DNA of 64,000 nucleotides from CAYUYV01 sp964561475 (lineage in GTDB: Bacteria; Pseudomonadota; Alphaproteobacteria; JAJFIK01). Made by a program: the position numbers and the translations under genes. The DNA is taken from NCBI GenBank assembly GCA_964561475.1, contig CAZLPU010000003.1, positions 1-64,000 of the forward strand, written 5' to 3'. Positions 7,680 through 15,805 of the stretch are shown in pieces (position 1 is the first letter of the stretch; every line of letters begins with the position of its first letter). The notes below the pieces were generated by a model. It worked only from the letters and a program-made list of their open reading frames with translations. It did no database searches and was not told the origin of the DNA.

Positions 7680-10600
7680 ATGGGTTCGCAGACATGTCTG
7701 TGGACGGATGGACTTGATGCGCCGGCACGGCGTGACCGGTCCCCCCGTGCGGATGATTGGGGTGCTGCGCGGTGCGGGCAGGCAGGACATGCAGCCCGCC
7801 TGGGCCGGATCGCGGCCCTGTGCCTGCCGACCCTGTTCGTTGCTGTCCTCCTCATTCTTACCACCGTGTCGGCCCTAGCACAGGCGGGGAACGGCGGCGG
7901 ACTGCCGCCCTTGAGCCAGGTGACCGTTTCCCCCACGGACTCGGTCATTGATGTTCGCCCTTCCGTGCGGGAAATCATCATCCGGCCCGATGTGCCCGGA
8001 CTTGAGAACGAACCGGGATCCGGGGAGCGTCCATCGGATCTTGCCGCCGGGCGCTGGCTGATGATCTCCCTGACCAACCCCTCCCGGGCACCCCAGACCC
8101 GGATCATGGTCCTCCAGACCCCCACTCTCGCGGGGTCCGGGCCGTTCGGGGCCGGGGCATCGGGCTTTCCGGTGAAGACGGCTGTTCAGTGGGCGGAAGG
8201 GGCTCCGGCCCAGCCCCTGATCTGGGTAAATACCAGAGACGGCGCCAAGGCCTACGAGGTGCGTCTTGCGCCGGGGCAGAACACCACCGTTGCCCTTTCT
8301 GTCGGCCTGCGCGAAGCCCCTTATTCCCTCGCCCTTTGGCAGCCGGCCGCCTATCAGCGGCTGGAGCGGTGGATCGCGGCGGGCAAGGGGATTGCTTTTG
8401 GTGTGCTGATGGTTCTGGTCGCCTTGAGCGCAGGGCGCTGGGTGCTCCATGGGGATGCGGAGGATTTCGCCACCACCGGCCTCGCGGCGGCGGGATTTTT
8501 GTTCGTAGCCGCCGGATTCGGCGTTCAGTACAGCGTGGTGCCGCCGGAATACAGCCTGTCCGGCGGTTTCCGCGCGGCGGCCTTGGCGGCTCTCGCTGCG
8601 GCGGGGCTTCAGGTCATGCGCCGGCGGCTGATGCTTGAACGGCTCAACCGCCACATGCCGCTCTATTTCGATCAGGCCTCGGGCCTGCTCGCGGGCCTTG
8701 CCCTTTTATCCATACCGGGGATCGGGCCGGATGTGATGGCGGGGCCTGCGGTGATGATCACGGCCTTTTCCTCGGCGGCCATCATTATTCTGCTGTCCAG
8801 GCGGCGGGACCGTCAGGCTGCGGCCCTTTTGCCGGGAGCGGCCCTGTTCTGCCTGTGCGCGGTTGCGGGTGCCATGGTGTCGGTCACGGGCCCTGGGCCA
8901 TTTGCCGGGCTTCAGGCCCTGCTGCTCACCGGCGCGGTTGCGGCGGGCGTTTCCCTGAGTGCCCTTGCCTCGATTCTGGCCCGGCCTGCCGCTTTTCCGG
9001 CGGATCACGGCCATGGCCATGATCACCCCATGGGTCACGACGATAACCCCGCCCGTTACGATCCGGCCCGTTACGATCCAGCCCGGCATGGGACGACCGG
9101 GTTTGTCCCCGGATCCCAGCTCTGGCGCGGTCCGTTGCCCTACGATTCCCAGGACGGTTTCGGGAATGACACCCCCGTGGTGCAGGTGGGCAACAAGGTC
9201 CAGGACCAGGCAATCGCTGAACCATCCGCACAGGGCGGTTTTCCTGAGGGGGAAGGCGGCCGACCGGGTCTGGCGCTGGAGGCCGCCCAGGAAGGGGTCT
9301 GGGATTATGATGTGGGTACGGACAGACTGATCGTCTCCCCCATGGTCGAGGCCGTGCTTGGTCTTCAGGTGGGCCGGCTCGGACGCAGCCTGAAAGCCTG
9401 GCTTGAACGGATCCATCCCGATGACGGGGATATGATCCGCAGCGCGGTGGAGTCCTACATCGCCCGGGGCAATATCGCCTTCGAACTTGAGTTCCGCATT
9501 TTCCACGAAGACCAGACCTATCGCTGGGTCAGCCTGCGCGGCTCCGCCATGCCGGGCAATGACCGCAAGGCGCGGCGTCTGATCGGTGTGGTGGCGGATG
9601 TTTCCTCCCGCAAAAACGATGAGATGCGGGCGATCGAAGATGTGATGCGCGACAGCCTCACGGGGCTCGCCAACCGGGGGCTGCTGCTGGACCGGCTCGC
9701 TCACCTTCTGGAGGGCGCCGCCCGTGATCAGGCCCGGGATCAAGCCCGGGATCTGGCCCGTGATCAGGGCCGGGGTCAGATTGTCCCGGCGGTGATCGTC
9801 ATCGACGTGGACCGGTTCAAGACCATCAATGAAGGGCTGGGCCAGGGGGAAGGGGATGCCATGCTGGTCACCCTTGCCCGGCGTCTGGAAGGGCTGGTGT
9901 CCAGGGACGACACGGTGGCGCGGATCGGCGGTGACGAGTTCGCCGTGCTGCTGCCCCGGGGTCTGGGGATGAAAGACGCCAGGGCCCGGCTGCGGGCGGT
10001 GGCGGACAGTCTCGGTGCACCGATCGTTCTGGATGAGCAGGAAGTGTTCCCCTCCGTGAGCATCGGCGCGGCCCGGGCCGATCTGGGGCAGGACACACCC
10101 CAGGATGTTCTGCGCAATGCGGAGATTGCTCTCTTCCGGGCCAAGGCCAAGGGCTATGGGGAGATCATGGAATTCACCCCGGCCATGCGCCAGCAATCCG
10201 GCGGCCGGTTGAGCCTGGAGGCTGCCCTTCAGCGGGCGGCGGAGCGCGGCGAGCTTGAGGTGTTCTACCAGCCCGTGATGGATCTGCGGCCCCCAAGGCT
10301 CGCCGGTTTCGAGGCGGTGATCCGGTGGAACCATCCGGAACTGGGCCTTGTGCCCCACGACCAGTTCATCTCCATCGCCGAGGAAATGGGGGCGATGCGG
10401 GATATCGGCCATAGCGCCCTTGCCCTGGTGGCGGCCCGGCTGCGGGACTGGCAACGGCGCTGGCCAAGCGATCCGCCCCTGTTCATCAATTTCGGTCTTT
10501 CCAGCGGACAGTTTCTGGGCGGAGAATTTGCCGACCTGGTCCGGGGTGTGCTGCCCCGGGAGGGTCTGCCCCGTGGGAGCCTGCGCCTTGGGGTGCGGGA

Positions 10601-11027
10601 ATCCCTGATCATGGCCAATCCGGAATTGAGCGCCCAGGCCCTGCGGATGCTGAGCGACGGGGGGGCCGGTCTCGTGCTCGAAGGGTTCGGCACGGGCTTC
10701 TCCGCTTTCACCTATCTCCAGCGCCTGCCCTTCGAGACCGTCAAAATGGACCGCAGCTTCGTGGCGGCGTTGCATTCCGGGGGCGGGGCGGAGGCCGCCA
10801 AGGTCACGAAGGCCCTGGTGACCCTGGCCCATGATCTCTCCCTCACCGTGATCGCCGAGGGACCGGAAAATGACGAGGACGTCCGCCGTCTGAGGGAGTT
10901 TGGCTGCGATTATGCCCAGGGTCTGGTGTTCGGCGGCCCCCTGCGCCCGGAAGCTGCTGAATCGCTCCTGACCCACACCCTTGGTCCGGAACGCGGCGCC
11001 CGCGAGAGCCTCAACGCGGCGCAATAG
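7680..11027 (+). CDS. Membrane PAS-GGDEF-EAL protein with degenerate EAL domain
   Basis: 1115-residue cyclic-di-GMP signalling protein. Order: an N-terminal hydrophobic signal/anchor (about residues 42-66); a periplasmic domain (about 70-235); about six transmembrane helices (about 240-450); a His/Asp-rich linker (about 450-480); a PAS/PAC domain (about 530-645); GGDEF; EAL. The diguanylate cyclase signature GGDEF is intact at 750-754, but the upstream inhibitory RxxD site is absent (SRDD). In the EAL part the signature reads EAVIRW (E878), and the metal-binding Asp-Asp before FGTG is replaced by Glu1001-Gly1002, so phosphodiesterase activity is doubtful. A run of ARDQ repeats is inserted in the GGDEF domain at about 681-700. 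ATG 7680 has AGAGGCAGGG upstream. A cyclase or a c-di-GMP sensor is likely. Confidence 0.93.
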   Translation: MGSQTCLWTDGLDAPARRDRSPRADDWGAARCGQAGHAARLGRIAALCLPTLFVAVLLILTTVSALAQAGNGGGLPPLSQVTVSPTDSVIDVRPSVREIIIRPDVPGLENEPGSGERPSDLAAGRWLMISLTNPSRAPQTRIMVLQTPTLAGSGPFGAGASGFPVKTAVQWAEGAPAQPLIWVNTRDGAKAYEVRLAPGQNTTVALSVGLREAPYSLALWQPAAYQRLERWIAAGKGIAFGVLMVLVALSAGRWVLHGDAEDFATTGLAAAGFLFVAAGFGVQYSVVPPEYSLSGGFRAAALAALAAAGLQVMRRRLMLERLNRHMPLYFDQASGLLAGLALLSIPGIGPDVMAGPAVMITAFSSAAIIILLSRRRDRQAAALLPGAALFCLCAVAGAMVSVTGPGPFAGLQALLLTGAVAAGVSLSALASILARPAAFPADHGHGHDHPMGHDDNPARYDPARYDPARHGTTGFVPGSQLWRGPLPYDSQDGFGNDTPVVQVGNKVQDQAIAEPSAQGGFPEGEGGRPGLALEAAQEGVWDYDVGTDRLIVSPMVEAVLGLQVGRLGRSLKAWLERIHPDDGDMIRSAVESYIARGNIAFELEFRIFHEDQTYRWVSLRGSAMPGNDRKARRLIGVVADVSSRKNDEMRAIEDVMRDSLTGLANRGLLLDRLAHLLEGAARDQARDQARDLARDQGRGQIVPAVIVIDVDRFKTINEGLGQGEGDAMLVTLARRLEGLVSRDDTVARIGGDEFAVLLPRGLGMKDARARLRAVADSLGAPIVLDEQEVFPSVSIGAARADLGQDTPQDVLRNAEIALFRAKAKGYGEIMEFTPAMRQQSGGRLSLEAALQRAAERGELEVFYQPVMDLRPPRLAGFEAVIRWNHPELGLVPHDQFISIAEEMGAMRDIGHSALALVAARLRDWQRRWPSDPPLFINFGLSSGQFLGGEFADLVRGVLPREGLPRGSLRLGVRESLIMANPELSAQALRMLSDGGAGLVLEGFGTGFSAFTYLQRLPFETVKMDRSFVAALHSGGGAEAAKVTKALVTLAHDLSLTVIAEGPENDEDVRRLREFGCDYAQGLVFGGPLRPEAAESLLTHTLGPERGARESLNAAQ

Positions 11028-11032
11028 CCACT

Positions 11033-11112
11033 GCCCGGATCCGCTGCGCTTGATCCGGGCTACACCGGGAGTCCGGAGCCGTAGCCCCGGTCAAGGCGAA
11101 GCCGGACCGGGG
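11033..11112. repeat. Chain of three short inverted repeats (REP-like) after the GGDEF-EAL gene
   Basis: Three perfect inverted repeats overlap in series: GCCCGGATC (11033-11041) with GATCCGGGC (11052-11060); GGGCTAC (11057-11063) with GTAGCCC (11081-11087); and CCCCGGTC (11085-11092) with GACCGGGG (11105-11112). The chain sits between the convergent ends of the GGDEF-EAL gene and yqgE. It resembles dispersed intergenic palindromes of proteobacteria and may also end transcripts from both sides, although there is no T-run. Confidence 0.7.
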
Positions 11113-11155
11113 GAGGATGTCTGCATGCCGTTCGTGCCTTTGCACGGGGGCGGGG

Positions 11156-11872
11156 TCAGGCGGTGCCTTGGACGGGGGAGAGGAGGCCGGGTTGGATGCC
11201 CATGGCGTCCAGTGTGCGGTGCCATTTGGTGAGGGGGGATGGGGCGAAGATCAGGTCCGGATCGCCCGGGGCAATGAGCCAGCCATTGGCCTTGATTTCC
11301 GCCTCGACCTGGCCCGGCCCCCACCCGGCATAGCCAAGAGCTAACAGCGCTTTCGCGGGACCGTCACCGCAGGCAAGCGCCTTGACCATCTCCACACTGG
11401 CGGTGAGGCCAATCTCGTCAGTCACCTTGAGGGTCGCGTCCCCGCAGTCATGATCGCTGGAATGGAGCACAAAGCCCCGGCCGATTTCCACGGGGCCGCC
11501 GGAAAGGATGTCCACTGAGGGGGCTTGCGATGACCCTGCGGTGCTTTCGGGCTTGGGGATGTTCAACTGCTTCAAGAGTTCGCTGAATGTGATCTGGGTG
11601 CTGGGCTTGTTGATGATCAGACCCATGGCGCCGTCGGCGGAGTGGGCGCACACGAAAATCACGCTTTGCTCGAACCGGGGATCGCCCATGGCAGGAGAGG
11701 GCATGGCCACGAGAAGCTGACCTGCCAGGCCAATCTCCTGGGCGCCGGAGTCCGCGTCGGTTTCCCGGGCCGCCGTGTCCAGGGTTTGCCTGCCGTCTGG
11801 GCTATCCGGTTCTGTTTCGCTTTCAAGTCCTGATCCGCTGTTCTGATCACGGCGGTTATCATCCGATCCCAC
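11156..11872 (-). CDS. YqgE/AlgH family protein (DUF179)
   Basis: 238-residue member of the YqgE/AlgH family. The conserved core starts with LAGQLLVAMPSPAMGDPRFEQSVIFVCAHSADGAMGLIINKP, the hallmark of the family, and includes YAGWGPGQVEAEI further on. Members are usually about 190 residues; this one carries an extra acidic, low-complexity N-terminus of about 45 residues. The GTG start at 11872 is supported by GGAGG nine bases upstream. The biochemical function is not established; AlgH was linked genetically to alginate regulation in Pseudomonas. It is transcribed divergently from the peroxiredoxin gene. Confidence 0.92.
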   Translation of the reverse strand: MGSDDNRRDQNSGSGLESETEPDSPDGRQTLDTAARETDADSGAQEIGLAGQLLVAMPSPAMGDPRFEQSVIFVCAHSADGAMGLIINKPSTQITFSELLKQLNIPKPESTAGSSQAPSVDILSGGPVEIGRGFVLHSSDHDCGDATLKVTDEIGLTASVEMVKALACGDGPAKALLALGYAGWGPGQVEAEIKANGWLIAPGDPDLIFAPSPLTKWHRTLDAMGIQPGLLSPVQGTA

Positions 11873-12125
11873 GTTAGAACGCCTCCGAAATGGTGCTGGT
11901 CTCTCTATAGCTCAGCATAAGGCACAATTTGTCGGTCTCAAGGTCATGACCTGGGGCATTGGCAAGTTCCGCTGCACGTGCCGGGCGAGCAGGCCATGGG
12001 GCGGAGTTGTGAACGGTCCCTGGGGGCAGCGGGCTGGATTCGTGGCCGAAACTTGGTAAGGAACGGGCGTGCTGTCGCTCCATAGGGGGGACGGTCTCTT
12101 TTTTTCCCAGTGAGGAATGATCCCC

Positions 12126-12608
12126 ATGACCATTGCAGTTGGCGACAAGGTGCCTTCCGTCGGTTTGATGCAGTCCACGGACGGCGGTCCCCAGAAGACC
12201 ACCACTGATGAACTTTTCGCGGGCAAGAAAGTGGTTCTGTTCGCAGTCCCAGGGCCCTTCACCCCGACCTGCGACGCCCAGCATCTGCCGGGTTTCGTCA
12301 AACATGCCGATGCCATCAAGGCCAAGGGCGTGGACATGCTGGCCTGCGTGTCCGTCAATGACGTTTTCGTGATGGGTGCCTGGGGCAAGTCCCAGAATGT
12401 GGGCAGCAATATCGTCATGCTGGCGGACGGCAACGGCGATTTCGCGCGGGCCCTCGGCCTGGAGCTGGACCTGTCGAATTTCGGCATGGGCCAGCGTTCC
12501 CGCCGGTTCTCCATGATCGTGGATAACGGTGTGGTGAAGTCTCTGAATGTGGAAGAGGGCGGTCAGCTGGACCTGTCCTCCGCTGAGAAGATCCTGGAAC
12601 AGCTCTGA
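12126..12608 (+). CDS. Peroxiredoxin (Prx5/AhpE-type, 1-Cys or atypical)
   Basis: 160-residue thiol peroxidase that reduces hydrogen peroxide and organic peroxides. The active-site region reads PGPFTPTCDAQHLPGF, with the peroxidatic cysteine at about residue 49 preceded by the conserved Pro-Thr. One position differs from the common PGAFTPTC. The only other cysteine is in LACVSVND (about 76), so the protein is either 1-Cys or atypical. The C-terminus (QRSRRFSMIVDNGVVKSLNVEEGG) matches Prx5-type proteins. ATG 12126 is preferred over ATG 12117 because TGAGGA lies nine bases before it but abuts the earlier codon. A peroxiredoxin beside rnhA and ispH is a conserved alphaproteobacterial arrangement. 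Confidence 0.94.
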   Translation: MTIAVGDKVPSVGLMQSTDGGPQKTTTDELFAGKKVVLFAVPGPFTPTCDAQHLPGFVKHADAIKAKGVDMLACVSVNDVFVMGAWGKSQNVGSNIVMLADGNGDFARALGLELDLSNFGMGQRSRRFSMIVDNGVVKSLNVEEGGQLDLSSAEKILEQL

Positions 12609-12621
12609 AGCCGCCCACGGT

Positions 12622-12665
12622 GCGCAGCACCCTCCAAGGGCTGGCGCAGCACCCTCGAGGTGCTG
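12622..12665. repeat. Short direct repeat and hairpin downstream of the peroxiredoxin gene
   Basis: The 13-mer GCGCAGCACCCTC occurs at 12622-12634 and 12644-12656. The second copy forms a hairpin, CAGCACC (12647-12653) with GGTGCTG (12659-12665) around a five-base loop. It lies between convergent genes, so it may act as a terminator, but no T-run follows. Confidence 0.45.
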
Positions 12666-12711
12666 GCGTAGCCTGGGGCGGCGGCGGCCCGCCGGGCTAC
12701 AGTCGTGACCA

Positions 12712-12742
12712 GAGCGTGATCCGACCGAGTTGGATCACGCTC
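12712..12742. repeat. 31-bp palindrome with perfect 11-bp arms
   Basis: GAGCGTGATCC (12712-12722) and GGATCACGCTC (12732-12742) are perfect reverse complements around a nine-base spacer. The element is intergenic, between the convergent peroxiredoxin and rnhA genes. Its 11-9-11 layout and outer bases match the palindromes at the ends of the two 156-bp repeats near 46.9 and 50.7 kb, so it probably belongs to a dispersed family in this genome. Confidence 0.75.
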
Positions 12743-12850
12743 GCAGCGTCCGGGCGAAGAGCCGCTGTGGCCGGGCCTGTCCCGGTCACACGCGGTTCGG
12801 GCCTGTTCTTTGCCGGTGTGTGCTTTCTCAGGAAGTGATCACGCAGGCTC

Positions 12851-13285
12851 TCATTTGAAAGGCGCCATGCCGGCCCGGGCGAGGGCGTCGGCCCGTTCAT
12901 TGTCCGGCTCGCCCGCATGGCCCTTCACCCAGTGCCAGTCGATGGTGTGGCGGGCTATGGCCTCATCGAGGCGCTTCCAGAGGTCGTCGTTCTTGACCGG
13001 TTTCTTCGCGGCGGTCTTCCAGCCGTTTCTCTTCCAGTTGGCCAGCCACTGGGTGACCCCGTCGCGCACGTATTTCGAGTCCGTGTAAAGATCGACCTGA
13101 CAGGGCCGTTTGAGGGCCTCCAGGCCCATGATGGCCCCCATCAATTCCATCCGGTTGTTGGTGGTTTCACCCTCGCCGCCTTGCAATTCTTTTTCATGGC
13201 TGCCAGAGCGCAGCACCACGCCCCAGCCGCCGGGGCCCGGATTACCGGAGCAGGCCCCGTCGGTGTAGATGATCACATGTGTCAT
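12851..13285 (-). CDS. rnhA: Ribonuclease HI
   Basis: 144-residue RNase HI, which cuts RNA in RNA-DNA hybrids during replication and repair. The four metal-binding acidic residues are visible in order: Asp in YTDGACSGNPG, Glu in NNRMELMGAI, Asp in YTDSKYVRDGV, and Asp in NERADALARAG. ATG 13285 gives the standard family start MTHVIIYTDGACSG; an in-frame TTG at 13321 would add 12 residues without support. It lies 88 bp downstream of ispH on the same strand, probably in one operon. The homoserine kinase gene that often separates these two genes in related genomes is not here. Confidence 0.97.
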   Translation of the reverse strand: MTHVIIYTDGACSGNPGPGGWGVVLRSGSHEKELQGGEGETTNNRMELMGAIMGLEALKRPCQVDLYTDSKYVRDGVTQWLANWKRNGWKTAAKKPVKNDDLWKRLDEAIARHTIDWHWVKGHAGEPDNERADALARAGMAPFK

Positions 13286-13373
13286 GGACGATGGCCGGTT
13301 CCCGATAAAGGCGGCGGTCAAGGGCGGGCGGTCAAGGGCAGGCAGTCAGGCGCGCGCGGTCGCGGGTGGCGGC

Positions 13374-14405
13374 TCAGGCGTCGCCCAGGGCCCGGGGGAG
13401 CTTGAAGCGCACGTCTTCCCGGCAGGTCTCGTCTTCCTCCAGGCTGACGTCGAAGCGCTCGCCCAGTGCATCGATCACCTCGCGCACGAGCACTTCCGGA
13501 GCGGAGGCACCAGCGGTGATGCCCAGACAGCCCACACCTTCCAGCCAGTCCCAGTCGATGTCCGCCGCCCGCTGGACCAGTTTGGCCTTGGGGGTACCGG
13601 CGCGGGTGGCGACTTCCACGAGGCGCATGGAATTGGAGGAATTCGGCGCACCCACCACCAGCATGGCATCGCAGCGCCCGGCAATCGCCTTCACCGCTTC
13701 CTGGCGGTTGGTGGTCGCGTAGCAGATGTCTTCCTTGTGGGGGGCGGCGATGGCCGGAAAGCGTTCCTTGAGAACGGAGATGATCTCGGCGGTGTCGTCC
13801 ACGGACAGGGTGGTCTGGGTGATGAAGGCAAGCTGTTCCGGATTGCGGGGCTCGAGCTTGCGCACATCGTCCGGTGTTTCCACGAGGGTGATGGCACCTT
13901 CGGGCAACTGACCCATGGTGCCTTCCACTTCCGGATGGCCCGCATGGCCGATGAGGATAATTTCCTTGCCCTGAGCGAAATGCCGTTCGGCTTCCACATG
14001 GACCTTGGAGACCAGGGGGCAGGTGGCGTCGAGGTAGAACAGTTTGCGGGCTTCGGCGGCCGCCGGGACGGATTTGGGCACCCCGTGGGCGGAAAAGATG
14101 ACCGGCACATCGTCGGGCACTTCCGTGAGTTCCTCCACGAAGACGGCCCCTTTGGCCTCCAGCTCTTCCACAACGTAGCGGTTGTGCACGATTTCATGGC
14201 GCACATACACCGGGGCGCCGTAACGCTCCAGGGCGAGTTCCACAATCTGGATCGCCCGGTCCACGCCGGCGCAGAAGCCCCGGGGGGCCGTGAGCACGAT
14301 TTTCATGGCAGGCCGTGGGGCTGCATCGGTACTCGAGGGGCCTGCACCGGACTGAACGGCGGTTGAGGCTGCCTGGCTGGCGGATGGGGAGGCGGACTGT
14401 GTCAC
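13374..14405 (-). CDS. ispH: 4-hydroxy-3-methylbut-2-enyl diphosphate reductase
   Basis: 343-residue iron-sulfur enzyme of the last MEP-pathway step, producing IPP and DMAPP. The three cluster cysteines are visible in RGFCAGV, DATCPLVSKVH and GCLGITAGASAPE. HAGHPEVEGTMGQ and the TQTTLSVDDT segment carry substrate-binding residues. About 33 extra Ser/Ala/Gln-rich residues precede the usual family start (MKIVLTAPRGFCAGV). GTG 14405 has AAGAAAGG at good spacing, but ATG 14306 would give a canonical-length protein. The leader contains two GC-rich hairpins. IspE, another enzyme of this pathway, is encoded near 59 kb. Confidence 0.97.
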   Translation of the reverse strand: MTQSASPSASQAASTAVQSGAGPSSTDAAPRPAMKIVLTAPRGFCAGVDRAIQIVELALERYGAPVYVRHEIVHNRYVVEELEAKGAVFVEELTEVPDDVPVIFSAHGVPKSVPAAAEARKLFYLDATCPLVSKVHVEAERHFAQGKEIILIGHAGHPEVEGTMGQLPEGAITLVETPDDVRKLEPRNPEQLAFITQTTLSVDDTAEIISVLKERFPAIAAPHKEDICYATTNRQEAVKAIAGRCDAMLVVGAPNSSNSMRLVEVATRAGTPKAKLVQRAADIDWDWLEGVGCLGITAGASAPEVLVREVIDALGERFDVSLEEDETCREDVRFKLPRALGDA

Positions 14406-15109
14406 GGTCGGGCCTTTCTTCCTGATAAGGGCCCCCAGGTGGGGGAGCCGGGCATTCGGGCGTCCCAGCCGTGGGACGCGGTGCGCTCTGTGTCAAACAC
14501 GGTTAACCGGAAAAACGGTCAACCCAAAATACAGGCACCCGGATATCGGTCTTTTCGCACCGAACGGATCCGGCCTGCACCGATCACTTCAAATTTCCAA
14601 CCCACAAATGCCGCCCCGCAATTGCCGTTTCCCAATATTGCTGGGAATGCGGGGCTTGGCTACAGTCCGCCCCGGTCCGGGCGGCGCGGCATGGCGTCTT
14701 TGCTGCGCGTGCAGGGGGACCCCAGCTGCAGAGTGCATCAGTGCCATTATTACCTGCGTGCAGATCGTTGGCATTCAGGCGGCATTCAGCAAACCGAAAT
14801 CTCAGCGCCTTCCGGCTGAAGGTCATCCTTATTTCAGCCTCCATGGCCCTAAAGATATGGGCACCGAAAGTATCGGTGGCTTAGATATGGGCCGATTTTC
14901 GGGGAGTGGCCAGGGGGAGCTGCCGGGGGGATGGGCCGGGAACCTGGACCGTTGGCCGTGAATCGGGCCCATGGCGTCGTCCATGACGGATGGATCCCCA
15001 GCGCCTTGGTAACAGGACAGATTGTGAGAATGGCCTGGCGCCTTGAAGGCCGCCAGGATCGCGCCGTCCGACGGACACACGTGCGCGTAAATGCAGGGAG
15101 AGCACGGCC
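14406..15109. other. 704-bp non-coding gap between divergent ispH and a lipoprotein gene
   Basis: No convincing gene is seen. On the ispH side are two hairpins (14432-14445 and 14461-14478) and a pair of 10-bp direct repeats, ACGGTTAACC (14499-14508) and ACGGTCAACC (14515-14524). On the other side the 10-mer AGATATGGGC occurs at 14853-14862 and 14883-14892, exactly 30 bp apart, about three helical turns, which would suit a dimeric or cooperative regulator. The centre is of ordinary composition. A small RNA cannot be excluded. Confidence 0.5.
14432..14478 (-). promoter_or_regulatory. Two leader hairpins upstream of ispH
   Basis: Reading toward ispH, a 7-bp stem CGTCCCA/TGGGACG (14461-14478) is followed by a CCCCC/GGGGG stem (14432-14445), ending about 27 bases before the GTG start. 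If transcribed they would fold into stable structures close to the ribosome site. Their role is unknown and no T-run marks them as terminators. Confidence 0.4.
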
Positions 15110-15769
15110 TTGACCACACACACGACAGGTCCGGCGGGGGACCTTGGGTCGATGAATACAGCGACGGATAATGCAGGCACGGGTGCGCCGGTGCCCGCCG
15201 GATCGGTCTGGAACCGGGCCGCAGGTTCACTGCGCCTTGCCGGGGCAACAGCCGGCCTTGGTCTGCTGATGCTTCTGGGCGCATGTGGGACATCGATCCC
15301 TGAGATGGGCGCCGCCGATGGGTGCCCCCGGGTCGGCGTGCTTGCAGAAGCCTCCCGCCGGGTGACCTTTCTTGAAGGCTATAGCCAGGATGTAACGGAC
15401 GTTCTCTACGAGGCGGAAGTGAACCGGGTGGCCATGGGCTGCAAAGCCCGCAAGGACCGGGTGGACATGGATTTCGATGTGGACCTCTCCATGCGCCAGG
15501 GCCCCGCTGGGCTCGGCACCGTGAGCCCGCCCCAGCCCCTGCGGTATTTCATTGCCGTCACCCACAAAAAGCGGGTCCTGCTGAAAAATGTTTATGAGAC
15601 CACGGTGACCTTCGAAGGGCTGGGCCGGGTCGCGGTGGTGGAAGAATCCATTAACGATCTGAAGGTGTCCCTGCCTGAGGGGGCGGCGGTGACCGATCTC
15701 GACGTGCTCGTGGGCTTTGACTTGACCCGGGATCAGGTGGAATACAACCGCCAGAACCTGAGGCCGTAA
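15110..15769 (+). CDS. Putative lipoprotein of unknown function
   Basis: 219-residue protein that I cannot assign beyond a probable outer- or inner-membrane lipoprotein. A hydrophobic segment ends in the lipobox LLGAC with the lipidated cysteine at residue 59. The mature part is about 160 residues, soluble-looking, with three further cysteines (GTSIPEMGAADGCPRV and AMGCKARKDR among them). The TTG start at 15110 has GGGAG at good spacing but leaves a long N-region before the signal; ATG 15152 would shorten it by 14 residues. It lies 36 bp before argS on the same strand, so the two may be co-transcribed. Confidence 0.7.
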   Translation: MTTHTTGPAGDLGSMNTATDNAGTGAPVPAGSVWNRAAGSLRLAGATAGLGLLMLLGACGTSIPEMGAADGCPRVGVLAEASRRVTFLEGYSQDVTDVLYEAEVNRVAMGCKARKDRVDMDFDVDLSMRQGPAGLGTVSPPQPLRYFIAVTHKKRVLLKNVYETTVTFEGLGRVAVVEESINDLKVSLPEGAAVTDLDVLVGFDLTRDQVEYNRQNLRP

Positions 15770-15805
15770 GGTCCGGCTGCCCCTTGCCAGCGATTGGATC
15801 CGATC

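Noticed and set aside
8706..11024. 772-codon minus-strand reading frame
   Set aside because: It lies wholly antisense to the GGDEF-EAL gene, whose domains are unmistakable; long antisense frames are expected at this GC.
14608..14961. 117-codon plus-strand ORF in the ispH gap
   Set aside because: Cys/Arg/Gly-rich sequence without domains or a credible start site.
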